47,873 nt of DNA from Geomonas edaphica (lineage in GTDB: Bacteria; Desulfobacterota; Desulfuromonadia; Geobacterales; Geobacteraceae): the NCBI RefSeq assembly GCF_004917075.1, contig NZ_SSYB01000003.1:323745-371617 (forward strand). The letters run 5' to 3'. The notes beneath the pieces are model-generated. The model was not told where the DNA came from. It saw only the letters and a list, made by a program, of their open reading frames with translations, and ran no database searches. Each line of letters starts with the position of its first letter. Within the stretch, counting starts at the first letter, position 1. This document shows, piece after piece, positions 16,405-25,286 of this stretch. The position numbers were made by a program, and so were the translations under genes.

Positions 16405-16475
16405 GCCACCCTCCCCCGCTCTCACGGAACACTCTGATCCGGTTATGCAGGCCAGACCCGAGACAAGGAGGAATT

Positions 16476-19235
16476 ATGCTACGCAAGGTTTTAGGGAAAT
16501 TCTCGTCTTTTTTGATTGCCTCAACCGCTGCAGCCGCACTTTTCCTGGGCGGCTGCGAAGGGGACAGGGGGCCCAAGGGGGAGCCCGGTGCACCCGGCGG
16601 CGCCTTTACTAACCTGAGCACCGCCACCACTGATCAACTGGCAAACATCACCTTCGACCAGAATGCCAGCACGGTTGACAGCGTCACCATCCAAAGCCCG
16701 CCGGTAGTCACCTTCACCCTCAAAACGACCAGCGGCCAAGCCGTCGAAGGGATCGGAAGCAGGGACGCCTCGTCGGGGCGGTTAAACAACCTCGGCTTCT
16801 CGCTCGCAAAACTGATACCCGCCTCGAATGGCACGCCTTCGCACTGGGTGAACTACATCGTGACCACCGTCCCCACAGGCGGGGCTGCGGTAGCCGCCTC
16901 CAGACCAACGTCCGACCGTGAAGGGAAGCTCGAATATCTGGGCAACGGCAAGTACCGCTACACCTTTGCCCGAGACATTAAGCTGATCCAGAGCCAGGTG
17001 AACGCCATGACCTTCACCGGCAGCAACCGCAGAAACGACCTTGGCGATCTCACCTACGATCCGACAAAGACGCACCGCCTCGTAATCGCCTACGGCGGAA
17101 ACATCCCCGGCACGAGCCCGGCCGTCGCGTACAAGAACGCCATCAACCTCGTCTACGACTTCGTTCCGGCTACTGGGACCCGCGTGACCTCTTCAACCAC
17201 GAACGCGGCGCAGCGCAACATCGTGCTGACCAAGTACTGCAACGAGTGCCACGGCAACCCGGGCGATCCGAATAACCTGAACGAACAGGGGTGGGGGTTA
17301 GGTGTCACCACGCCTCACGCCGACCGGGTCGACACACGCTACTGCGCCATCTGCCATACGAGTCAGCGCGCCTATGGAAGGGCGATCTCGACCGCCACGA
17401 GCGGCGCCTTCACCGGCAACACCTACGTGACCGCCGACGTGAGCACTGCGGACCCATCGACGGACGAGACTCAGATCCTGGGCGAGTTCGTGACCATGGT
17501 CCACAAGATCCACATGGGCAGCAACCTCACCCAGACCGGCTACAGCTATGCAGGGGTCCACTTCAATGAGGTCGCTTACCCGCAAAGCGCCGCGCTTTGC
17601 CGCAAATGCCACCGCGCCGACACCGCGCAGGAGCAGGCAGTGACGCCGCAGGGCAACAACTGGCGCACCATGCCGAGCAGAAAGGCCTGCGGTGCCTGCC
17701 ATGACAACGTACACTTCTCTACCGGCACCATCACTGAGGGCACCACCACGATCACGCATCCGGTGCAGTTGAACGATGCGAGCTGCAACGCCTGCCACAC
17801 CCCGACCGCAATCACCGAATCACACGCACAGCAGATTGTGACGCCGCTCAACCCTGAAGCGCCTGCAGGGCTCACCAGCTTCACCTACGAGTTGGACAAA
17901 GCCACAGTCGATGCGAACAACAACCTGACCATCAGGTTCCGCATCCTGAACCAGGCGACCGGCACGCCAATCACCCTGGCGACCCCGGCTGCAGGACTCA
18001 CCACCGCTCTTCCTGGCTTCAGCGGCAGCCCGACCTTCCTTCTGGCCTACGCGAAGCCGCAGCTCGAGACCGACCCTGCGATCCCGGCTGACTACAACAA
18101 CCTAGGGAAGGTCGCGGCACAGCCGGATGCGATCTCCATCGCCACCCTGCTCAATACAAACAACGCCGCGACAGGCAGCATCTCGGCTCCGGACGGCAGC
18201 GGCTACTACACCGCGACCATCAACGCCGCCTCCGCCTTCCCAGCCGGCGCAAAAATGCGCGCCGTTGCGCTGCAAAGCTACTTCACTCAATTGAATTTCG
18301 GCGGTGCCAACGTGGGGCGCCATACGAAGGCGGTGATCGTTCCCGTCACCGGCGACGCCGTGCGCCGCACCGTGGTTGATCCTGACAAGTGCAGGAACTG
18401 CCACGAGTTCTTCGAGGCCCACGGCGGGCAGCGCGTCTACCAGACCCAGGTCTGCGTGACCTGCCACAACCCGAACCTGACCACCTCGGGGCGCACCATA
18501 AGCGACACCAAGCTCTCCGGCTTCAACTTCTCACAGGTCCAGCTCAACATCCTGACCACCTGGGACCCGGCCTTCAACAAAACAACCGCCGGATACGCGC
18601 TCACCTTCCCCGAGTTCTCAAACAACTTCAAAGACCTGATCCACGGCATCCATGCTGGTGCAACCCGCACCGATCCGATCCGCGATGTACGTAACGGCCC
18701 GAGCGCCGGCATCACGCTCATCGCCGGTGAAGAGATCACCTTCCCGAACATGCTGGGCAACTGCGAGGCCTGCCACATCAGCCAGCAGAGCTATACCCCG
18801 GATGCGGTGAGCGCACTGACGCCAAGGGCGCTTCCGTCGACCCAGGTCACTCAAAGCGCAGCCTCTATGGCAACCCCGACCACCACCCTAGGGGACGCGC
18901 GTGCCAGCGTCCCGAACCCTGAAGACCTTGTGGTGGCGCCGATCACAGCGGCCTGCGTGAGCTGCCATGACACCCCGCTTGCCAAGGCCCACATCGTGGC
19001 GAACGGCGGCCAACTGGGCGTAGCCGCCACCGGCCCGTCCTACACCGACATAGGTGTCGCACGTGCAGCACTGCCGTCGTTGACCGAGCAGTGCGTGCTC
19101 TGCCACGGCCAAGGTAGGGTCGCCGACGTCATCACTATGCACGCGGCGAACCGCCCGACGGTGGTTTCCGTTGCCCCCACGACCTCAACCACGACTGCGA
19201 CCAAAGCTCTCATCAAGAAGATGTTGAACTGGTAA
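16476..19235 (+). CDS. OmcA/MtrC-family decaheme c-type cytochrome lipoprotein (locus 1)
   Basis: A 919-aa lipoprotein with lipobox FLGGC (Cys27). A short collagen-like GXY run (GDRGPKGEPGAP) follows, then beta domains. Ten CXXCH motifs start near residues 255, 290, 375, 405, 437, 639, 660, 763, 827 and 873: two groups of five separated by a heme-free domain at about 450-630. That spacing and length are the hallmark of OmcA/MtrC-type outer-surface cytochromes, which pass electrons to metals or electrodes. ATG 16476 has AAGGAGG. A strong terminator follows, so the downstream barrel gene may be expressed less or from its own start. Confidence 0.93.
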   Translation: MLRKVLGKFSSFLIASTAAAALFLGGCEGDRGPKGEPGAPGGAFTNLSTATTDQLANITFDQNASTVDSVTIQSPPVVTFTLKTTSGQAVEGIGSRDASSGRLNNLGFSLAKLIPASNGTPSHWVNYIVTTVPTGGAAVAASRPTSDREGKLEYLGNGKYRYTFARDIKLIQSQVNAMTFTGSNRRNDLGDLTYDPTKTHRLVIAYGGNIPGTSPAVAYKNAINLVYDFVPATGTRVTSSTTNAAQRNIVLTKYCNECHGNPGDPNNLNEQGWGLGVTTPHADRVDTRYCAICHTSQRAYGRAISTATSGAFTGNTYVTADVSTADPSTDETQILGEFVTMVHKIHMGSNLTQTGYSYAGVHFNEVAYPQSAALCRKCHRADTAQEQAVTPQGNNWRTMPSRKACGACHDNVHFSTGTITEGTTTITHPVQLNDASCNACHTPTAITESHAQQIVTPLNPEAPAGLTSFTYELDKATVDANNNLTIRFRILNQATGTPITLATPAAGLTTALPGFSGSPTFLLAYAKPQLETDPAIPADYNNLGKVAAQPDAISIATLLNTNNAATGSISAPDGSGYYTATINAASAFPAGAKMRAVALQSYFTQLNFGGANVGRHTKAVIVPVTGDAVRRTVVDPDKCRNCHEFFEAHGGQRVYQTQVCVTCHNPNLTTSGRTISDTKLSGFNFSQVQLNILTTWDPAFNKTTAGYALTFPEFSNNFKDLIHGIHAGATRTDPIRDVRNGPSAGITLIAGEEITFPNMLGNCEACHISQQSYTPDAVSALTPRALPSTQVTQSAASMATPTTTLGDARASVPNPEDLVVAPITAACVSCHDTPLAKAHIVANGGQLGVAATGPSYTDIGVARAALPSLTEQCVLCHGQGRVADVITMHAANRPTVVSVAPTTSTTTATKALIKKMLNW

Positions 19236-19246
19236 CAGCACGACCG

Positions 19247-19274
19247 GCCGGGGGCTTTGCGCCCCCGGCTTTTT
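19247..19274 (+). terminator. Intrinsic terminator between decaheme and barrel genes
   Basis: A perfect 9-bp GC stem (GCCGGGGGC, 19247-19255 with 19261-19269) with loop TTTGC is followed by five Ts. It sits 11 bases after the decaheme stop and 56 before the barrel start, so it splits or attenuates locus 1. Confidence 0.9.
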
Positions 19275-19329
19275 CACTTTGCATTTCCCCACGGTAACCT
19301 GAGACAGCATCAAGAAAGGAGGAAATGTC

Positions 19330-20634
19330 TTGAAAATTAAAATTACGAAAAAGACGGGAGATCCGCCTCCCTTTGCCTCAAAGCCCATGCGGACCGTGCT
19401 TTTGTCCTGCTTCCTGGTGCTCCTTCTCCACCAGGCCGCGAGCGCAACCTCGATCTCGGGGAATTCGACCACCATCCTGCGCATGAGGGAAGGGATGGAT
19501 GATGAAAACCTCTTCCCGCTTTACGAATACCTGCACCTCTCGGCAAGCGACACCACGAAAAACGGTGCAATCTCCCTGGAGATCGGCGGTTGGGGGAGGG
19601 TCGATCTGGGCGATCGTAGCTTTGACCACCGCGAAGAGGGGGACATCCAGTACGGTTTTCTGAGCTACCGCGCCAATCGGAACAACTTCCGCGTGGATGC
19701 CGGCCGGCAGTGGGTGGTCGAAGGTGTGGCCACCGAGCGTATCGACGGGCTCTCCCTGCGCAGCGACCTGGCCGCAGGGTTCACCGCCGCCGCCTTTGTC
19801 GGCTCGCCCGTGGTGACGCAACCAAACTTCAACGACGGAGATCTCATTTACGGCGGGCGGCTCGCCCACTCCGTCCCCAAGTACTATACGATCGGCATCA
19901 GCGCCTTGAGAGACGAGTCGAGCCCGGACGCTGTGCGCGAGGAGGAAGGGATCGACCTCTGGCTACATCCCATCGGCATGGTCGACATAAGTGGCCGATC
20001 AACCTATAACTCGCTCAGCGACGGGTGGATGGAACACTCCTATACCGCGAGCGTCACGCCTACGGACTCCTTGCGCTTCAGCGCCTCGCTGCAAAACGTG
20101 CATTACGACGACTACTTCTACCACGTCACCACGAGTGCACTGAGCCTTACCAACGGCATCATCCTTCCCGGTGAGGAGATGTGGAACGCGGGCGGTAGCA
20201 TTGGCTACAACGCGACCAAAAACATCGCTGTTTCTGCCGAGTACAACCATTACGAGTACGACATCGCCGGCAATGCCGATTACTACGGGGCGACCGGCAG
20301 CTTTGGTACAGCGGGGGGACTTGCCGTCGGAGCCTCCTTCCATCGGATGGACGGCTCCACCAACCGTCTGCGCTACAACCAGTACCGCGTCTGGGCCGCC
20401 CAGAAGTTCGGTCCCATCGACGTCGCCCTGGATTTCTTCGATGTCGACTTCGACAGGAGCATCAACGGCAGGGAGAACACCTTTTCCCTGGCAGGCGCGG
20501 CCGGATACGATCTCACGCCGAACCTTCGGGTCGCCGCCGACCTCGACTACATCCGGAGCGCCGATTTCGACAACGAACTGCGCGGACTGGTGAAAGTCAC
20601 CTACGCCTTCGGCATCGGAAAGGAGGGGAAATAG
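19330..20634 (+). CDS. Outer-membrane beta-barrel of the porin-cytochrome conduit (locus 1)
   Basis: A 434-aa protein with a signal peptide (VLLSCFLVLLLHQAASA) and then alternating polar/hydrophobic strands throughout, with many aromatic residues, ending VKVTYAFGIG. It is clearly paralogous to the barrel of locus 2: both have LFPLYEYLHLS / LYPLYEYLRFS, GRQWVVEGVATERIDG / GRQFVTEGVASERIDG and EEEGIDLWLHP / EEEGIDVWLHP. Its position matches the barrels of Geobacter ext conduits, which hold cytochromes in the outer membrane. The start is TTG 19330, just after AGGAGGAAATGTC. No heme motif is present. Confidence 0.85.
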   Translation: MKIKITKKTGDPPPFASKPMRTVLLSCFLVLLLHQAASATSISGNSTTILRMREGMDDENLFPLYEYLHLSASDTTKNGAISLEIGGWGRVDLGDRSFDHREEGDIQYGFLSYRANRNNFRVDAGRQWVVEGVATERIDGLSLRSDLAAGFTAAAFVGSPVVTQPNFNDGDLIYGGRLAHSVPKYYTIGISALRDESSPDAVREEEGIDLWLHPIGMVDISGRSTYNSLSDGWMEHSYTASVTPTDSLRFSASLQNVHYDDYFYHVTTSALSLTNGIILPGEEMWNAGGSIGYNATKNIAVSAEYNHYEYDIAGNADYYGATGSFGTAGGLAVGASFHRMDGSTNRLRYNQYRVWAAQKFGPIDVALDFFDVDFDRSINGRENTFSLAGAAGYDLTPNLRVAADLDYIRSADFDNELRGLVKVTYAFGIGKEGK

Positions 20635-21068
20635 TGAAAAAGACAGCCTTGCTTGCCTTGATGCTCCTTATGCTCTCCATGCTCTACGCTTGCGCGAACA
20701 CGACCAGCATCGCCCGCGTGCATCCGGAGGAGGTCAAGGGGCTTCCCAGGTGCGCCGAGTGCCACACCGACCAATGGGTGGCGCTGAACCACCAAACACA
20801 GGATTTCTACCTGAAGCACAAATTCTACGCCGCCCAGCAGCGAGAAGCCTGCAACGCCTGCCACAAGGAATCCTTCTGCGTCGAATGCCACGCACACAAG
20901 GAAGAGATCCTCCCCAGCGACAAGTACAAGGAAAGACCGGAGCTGGCGCTGCCGCACCGGGGGGACTACCTGAGCCGGCACCGGATCGAGGGGCGTATCA
21001 ACCCGGCCTCCTGCCTTAAGTGCCACGGACGGCAAAACAACGAGAGGTGCAAATCATGCCACAAGTAA
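20634..21068 (+). CDS. Pentaheme c-type cytochrome lipoprotein (locus 1)
   Basis: A 144-aa lipoprotein with lipobox LYAC (Cys20). Five CXXCH motifs (CAECH, CNACH, CVECH, CLKCH, CKSCH) fill the short mature protein, a dense heme wire of the size seen for ExtC-like proteins. Extra histidines (HRGDY, HRIEG) could be distal ligands. GTG 20634 shares one base with the barrel stop and is preceded by GGAGGGG, so the pair is coupled. It probably sits in the periplasm or on the barrel's inner face, feeding electrons into the conduit. Confidence 0.92.
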   Translation: MKKTALLALMLLMLSMLYACANTTSIARVHPEEVKGLPRCAECHTDQWVALNHQTQDFYLKHKFYAAQQREACNACHKESFCVECHAHKEEILPSDKYKERPELALPHRGDYLSRHRIEGRINPASCLKCHGRQNNERCKSCHK

Positions 21069-21898
21069 CCAGACCAGCCCGAGCTACCGTGATGCTTTGG
21101 TGCCTGCTGCTGCTGTCGCTTGCCGGCTGTGGGGACACCAACAACCACGCAAGTTTCGACCCCGACAAGGGTGAACACCCCGACGACTGGCTCCCCGCCC
21201 GCCACGCCGTGGCTGCCATCGGCCGTCTGCAGGATTGTACGCCCTGCCACGGCACGGACCTGAAGGGGGGCATCTCCAAGGTGGCCTGCACGAGTTGCCA
21301 CATGGGCAATGAGACCGACGTACATCCATTGGAATGGGGGGGATACGACTACGCCCGGCATGGTGCCTGGATCAGAGATCGCGTGGTCGCCATGGGTGTC
21401 CCGGCAGCGGACCTCACCCCCGGCGCGCTTGGAACCACCTTTACCTCCCAAGCGAAAACTGCGACAGCCAAGTGCGCTAACGTGTTCTGCCACGGCGCCG
21501 ACTACCGGGGCGCCCCCGGTTCCGGCCCATCCTGTTTCGACGACCAGCCAGGCGTCGTCGATTCCAGCTGCCACGCGGGGAACGCCTTCTCCTTCCACCC
21601 GCTGAGCTGGTTCCCGGCAAGGCTCACGACAAGCCCCGGCATCGCGCCGACCATCCTCCCCGCCCACGGCGCTTATGTGCAGACCTACGGTGCGGCAGAA
21701 TGCTCCATACCGGTATGCCACGGCACCGGGACACCGCCGACCATATCCGTCGGCATGGGCAGTACTCGGATCACCGGCACCACCCCAACAACGCCGAACT
21801 ACCAGAGCTACGGCCCGGCCTTCACCGGGTACACCACCGCGAGAACACAGGTCTTAGTGACCAATACCGGACGTCTCTGCGCGGCGTGCCACTTCTAA
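21056..21898 (+). CDS. CxxxxCH/CxxCH-type multiheme lipoprotein (locus 1)
   Basis: A 280-aa lipoprotein with lipobox LAGC (Cys25). Heme motifs in order: CTPCH, CTSCH, CANVFCH (CX4CH), a Cys followed 11 residues later by Cys-His (CFD...SSCH, CX11CH), CSIPVCH (CX4CH) and CAACH. That gives three standard and three unusual sites. The CX4CH sites are typical of the Geobacter CxxxxCH/CxxCH family. ATG 21056 overlaps the pentaheme gene by 13 bp, the same overlap as in locus 2. Probably an electron-carrying partner of the conduit; whether the CX11CH site binds heme is open. Confidence 0.88.
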   Translation: MPQVTRPARATVMLWCLLLLSLAGCGDTNNHASFDPDKGEHPDDWLPARHAVAAIGRLQDCTPCHGTDLKGGISKVACTSCHMGNETDVHPLEWGGYDYARHGAWIRDRVVAMGVPAADLTPGALGTTFTSQAKTATAKCANVFCHGADYRGAPGSGPSCFDDQPGVVDSSCHAGNAFSFHPLSWFPARLTTSPGIAPTILPAHGAYVQTYGAAECSIPVCHGTGTPPTISVGMGSTRITGTTPTTPNYQSYGPAFTGYTTARTQVLVTNTGRLCAACHF

Positions 21899-21913
21899 AA
21901 AGTCGTACTGGGT

Positions 21914-21956
21914 AAAAAAAGGGGGGCCTGCCGTCGCAGCGTCCCCCCTCTTTTTG
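21914..21956. terminator. Bidirectional intrinsic terminator
   Basis: GGGGGG (21921-21926) pairs with CCCCCC (21943-21948), with inner CTGC/GCAG pairing. An A-run lies on the left and TTTTT (21951-21955) on the right. It ends both locus 1 (plus) and glpD (minus). Confidence 0.85.
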
Positions 21957-21984
21957 CCTTTCCTGATGAACCTTGACCTAGGTA

Positions 21985-23598
21985 TCAATTACCTCCCAAC
22001 CGGTCATTCATCTCTTCGCGCTCCTTTGCCTGACGCACCCTGTCCCAGCCAAGCTCCGACGCCATCAGTTCATGCACCGCAGTGGCGGCGAAGCGTGCCC
22101 CAGCACGATCCAAGAGGGCGAGCGGAACACGCCGCTCGACAAAATCGAGCACGGTAAGGGCCATCTCATGGCGCACCGCGTAAAGCACCTCCCCCTTCAG
22201 GTAAGGATGCCCCGCAGTCAGCCTCTCGCCCAGCCACCCCTGACACAGCCGTGCCACCTCCAGGGCGTGGTCGCCGTAGGAGCGGTGCAGGTGCAAGGCC
22301 ACGTCCGGGTCGAGACCGAAGTTCCGGGCAAGCTCCACCGCGCTCCCGTCCCTGAAGTTCTCCCCACCGTCGAGCACGAGGCGGTCGGTACGACATGGTC
22401 CGGTGGCGGCAAGTCCCACGTTTTTCACCACGTAGTCCACCGTGTCCAGCGCCATCTTCCTATAGGTCGTCCACTTACCGCCGACTATGGTGATGAGGCC
22501 GGTGGGAGAGCAACTGATGACATGGTCACGGGCTAGTTCGGCGGTGTCGGCGGTGAAGGGATCGTGCACAAGTGGCCTGAGCCCGGCCCACGAGGCCGTG
22601 ATGTCCTGGCTCTTCGCCCCTAGGTTGAAATAACGCCTCAAGTGGCGCAGCAGGTACTCCACGTCCTTTTCCCGCGCAAGCGGCAGTTCGTCGGCGTCGG
22701 CCGGTTCTTCGGTGGTGCCGACGAGGCACGCCCCCTCCCAGGGGAGGATGAAGAGGACGCGGCCGTCGTCCGTCTTCGGGATCATCACCCCCGCCTCCAT
22801 GGGCGCAAAGCGACCAGGAAGCACGATGTGGATGCCGCGGCTCACCCTTAGCAGCGAAGCGGCGGTCGGGTCGTCCATGCGGCGCACCATATCCGAGGAG
22901 GAGCCGCAGGCGTTTACCACGCAGCGGGCGCGTATCTGCCAGGAAGTCCCGTTTATGGGGTCGCGCACGACCGCGCCGGCCACCCTCCCCTTCTCCCGGA
23001 CCAGGCCGACCGCTTCCACGTAGTTGCAGATCACCGCCCCCTCTCTGACCGCGGTCCGTGCGAGGGCGATGTTCATGCGCACGTCGTTGAACTGCCCGTC
23101 GTAGTACTGTACCCCGCCTTTCAGCCCTTCCTCCCGGATCATCGGGAAGCGCCGCAGCATCTCTCCACGGGAAAGGAAGCGGCTGTGCCCAAGCCCCGCA
23201 TCGCCGGCGAGCAAATCGTAGAGTTTGAGCCCTGACCATACGTAAGGAACCTGTCCCAGACCGTACAGCGGTGTCACCAGGGTGAGGCGATGACAAAGGT
23301 GCGGGGCGATCCTTAAAAGAACGGTACGCTCGTGCAGCCCGTCGCGCACCAGGTTGAACTGCACCCGGTCCATGTGCATGACCGCCGACTCCAGGTAGCG
23401 GACGCCGCCATGGAGTAGCTTGGTGCTCTTACTGCTCGTACCGCCACCGAAGTCACCACGGTCGACAAGGGCGACCGAGAGGCCGCGGTTGGCCGCGTCG
23501 ACGGCGATGCCACAGCCGGTCGCGCCGCCGCCTATCACCAGTATGTCGAAGGTCCGGCCGCTTTTCAGTAAATCAAGGTTCGCGTTCCTGTCCGTCAC
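21985..23598 (-). CDS. glpD: Glycerol-3-phosphate dehydrogenase (FAD, GlpD type)
   Basis: A 537-aa flavoprotein that oxidises sn-glycerol-3-phosphate to dihydroxyacetone phosphate at the inner membrane and reduces the quinone pool. ILVIGGGATGCGIAVDAANRG is the FAD dinucleotide fold. KSTKLLHGGVRYLE and the C-terminal LVHDPF...GGKWTTYRKMA motifs are diagnostic of the GlpD/DAO family. I chose GTG 23598 because GGAGG lies six bases upstream; the longer frame adds an unlikely extension. It is the last gene of a putative glycerol operon. Confidence 0.95.
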   Translation of the reverse strand: MTDRNANLDLLKSGRTFDILVIGGGATGCGIAVDAANRGLSVALVDRGDFGGGTSSKSTKLLHGGVRYLESAVMHMDRVQFNLVRDGLHERTVLLRIAPHLCHRLTLVTPLYGLGQVPYVWSGLKLYDLLAGDAGLGHSRFLSRGEMLRRFPMIREEGLKGGVQYYDGQFNDVRMNIALARTAVREGAVICNYVEAVGLVREKGRVAGAVVRDPINGTSWQIRARCVVNACGSSSDMVRRMDDPTAASLLRVSRGIHIVLPGRFAPMEAGVMIPKTDDGRVLFILPWEGACLVGTTEEPADADELPLAREKDVEYLLRHLRRYFNLGAKSQDITASWAGLRPLVHDPFTADTAELARDHVISCSPTGLITIVGGKWTTYRKMALDTVDYVVKNVGLAATGPCRTDRLVLDGGENFRDGSAVELARNFGLDPDVALHLHRSYGDHALEVARLCQGWLGERLTAGHPYLKGEVLYAVRHEMALTVLDFVERRVPLALLDRAGARFAATAVHELMASELGWDRVRQAKEREEMNDRLGGN

Positions 23599-23621
23599 TA
23601 ATTGCCTCCAAAACCAAATCT

Positions 23622-23755
23622 TTAACGCAAAGGCGCAAAGCCTCAAGGTACGACCTCTTTATCGTCGTGCTTTACCGGCGAGGTCACTCGGTCAGGTTCC
23701 CTGTTCCCCTGTCTGTACGTCGCGTCTTTGCGCCTTGGCGTCTTCGCGTTAAGGC
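23622..23755. repeat. Intergenic inverted repeat between glpK and glpD
   Basis: The left arm AACGCAAAGGCGCAAAG (from 23624) reappears inverted in the right arm (23725-23755, CTTTGCGCC... ending CGCGTTAA), separated by about 85 bases. Such GCAAAGGCGCAAAG elements occur in many genomes as intergenic repeats. It could fold in the glpK-glpD mRNA. Arms differ by a few bases and a 7-base insertion. Confidence 0.6.
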
Positions 23756-23789
23756 CTTTGCCTTTAGCTCCTTTGTTTGTCTGCCTTTC

Positions 23790-25271
23790 TTACTTAGCCC
23801 AACCGAGCGAGAGTTGCACGCATTTTTGCCATCCCCGGTACATTTCCGCGCGCTGTTCTGGCAAAAGAGACGGCTCGAAGCGCCGGTCTAGACTCCAGCA
23901 CTTCTCGATCCGGTCCTTATCGAGCACTCCAGCGCCAATCCCAGCGAGAAACGCGGCCCCAAGCGAGGTGCTCTCGGTGCAGCGTGGTCTCAGCACCGGA
24001 ACGCCAAGAAGGCCCGCCTGGATTTCCAGCAGGAGGTTGTTGCGGGTCGCTCCGCCGTCCACCCGCAGCTCGCTAAGCGGAATCTCCCCCGCATGCTCCA
24101 TGGCGCGGATCGCATCAACGGTCTGGAAGGCAATCGCGTCGAGGGCGGCGCGGGCCAGATGCGCCTTGCTGCTCCCCCTGGTGAGCCCCGCGATGACGCC
24201 CCTGGCGTACGGATCCCAGTAGGGGGTACCAAGACCAGAAAGGGCCGGGACGAAGTAGACCCCACCGCTGTCGGCGACGCTGCCGGCAAGAGCCTCGACC
24301 TCGGCGGCTCCCCCGATCAAACCAAGCCCCTCCTCGAGCCATTGCACCGCGGCGCCGGCGATGAAGATCGACCCTTCAAGGGCGTACTGCACTGCCTCCC
24401 CCGGCAACTGCCAGGCGATGGTGGAGAGCACCCCCTCGCCGCTTCCCGGCCGCTCGCCGCAGTTCATCACCACGAATGCGCCGGTGCCGAAGGTCGCCTT
24501 GGCCATACCGGGTGCGAAGCAGGCCTGGCCAAAGAGCGCCGCCTGCTGGTCCCCGGCTGCGCCGGTGATCGGGATGCGGCACCCGAGGAGTTCGGCTGAG
24601 GTCTCCCCGAAGCTCCCCGCGCTCATGCGCACCTCCGGGAGGATGGCGCGCGGCACGCCGAAAATCCTTAAGAGCTCGTCGTCCCACTCGAGCGTCTTTA
24701 TGTTGAAGAGCATGGTGCGGCTTGCGTTGGTGATGTCGGTCACGTGGCTTTTGCCGCCACTCAAACGGTAGATGAGCCATGAGTCGACGGTGCCGAAGCA
24801 GATCTCGCCGCGCGCGGCGCGCTCCAGGAGACCTGCTGCGTCTAGTATCCAGGCGATCTTCGTCGCGGAGAAATATGGGTCGAGCAGAAGGCCGGTCCGC
24901 TCACGGACCTCCGCTTCCAGCCCATCCTCCTTCATACGCTGTGTGACGTCCGCCGTCCTGCGGTCCTGCCAGACGATGGCCCGGTGCAGGGGGCGCCCGG
25001 TCTTGCGCTCCCATATAAGCGTCGTCTCGCGCTGGTTCGTTATCCCGATCCCGGCGATGGAAGCGCCTCGCTCCGCAGCGCGCCCCAGTACCTCGCGCAG
25101 ACAGGAGAGCTGCCCCTCGAGGATCTCCTCCGGATCATGCTCGACCCAGCCGGGCTCCGGGTAGTGCTGGGTGAGCGGGGCCGAGGCGGTAGCCAGTGCT
25201 TCACCTTGCGGACCATATAGCGTCGCTCGGCTGCTGGTGGTCCCCTGGTCTATGGATATCAGGTATGCCAC
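23790..25271 (-). CDS. glpK: Glycerol kinase
   Basis: A 493-aa FGGY-family kinase, full length for GlpK, converting glycerol and ATP to glycerol-3-phosphate in the cytoplasm. SIDQGTTSSRATLY is the N-terminal phosphate loop, GITNQRETTLIWERKTG and GAAGDQQAALFGQ are family signatures, and LRVDGGATRNNLLLEIQA is the C-terminal ATP-binding motif. The start is GTG 25271, four bases after AGGAGG. It precedes glpD by 191 bp, an interval that carries the inverted repeat. No glycerol facilitator (glpF) is in the window. Confidence 0.96.
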   Translation of the reverse strand: MAYLISIDQGTTSSRATLYGPQGEALATASAPLTQHYPEPGWVEHDPEEILEGQLSCLREVLGRAAERGASIAGIGITNQRETTLIWERKTGRPLHRAIVWQDRRTADVTQRMKEDGLEAEVRERTGLLLDPYFSATKIAWILDAAGLLERAARGEICFGTVDSWLIYRLSGGKSHVTDITNASRTMLFNIKTLEWDDELLRIFGVPRAILPEVRMSAGSFGETSAELLGCRIPITGAAGDQQAALFGQACFAPGMAKATFGTGAFVVMNCGERPGSGEGVLSTIAWQLPGEAVQYALEGSIFIAGAAVQWLEEGLGLIGGAAEVEALAGSVADSGGVYFVPALSGLGTPYWDPYARGVIAGLTRGSSKAHLARAALDAIAFQTVDAIRAMEHAGEIPLSELRVDGGATRNNLLLEIQAGLLGVPVLRPRCTESTSLGAAFLAGIGAGVLDKDRIEKCWSLDRRFEPSLLPEQRAEMYRGWQKCVQLSLGWAK

Positions 25272-25286
25272 GCGTCCTCCTTTTCC

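Larger units (their letters stand above)
16088..16475. other. Upstream region of electron-transfer locus 1
   Basis: This 388-bp divergent gap precedes the first decaheme gene. The left 200 bases are pyrimidine-rich on the plus strand and hold no gene I can support. The right part holds the promoter and short leader frame listed separately. No GEMM aptamer is present here. Confidence 0.6.

Noticed and set aside
22072..24222. Plus-strand frames opposite glpD and glpK
   Set aside because: They are antisense to full-length enzymes with complete signatures.
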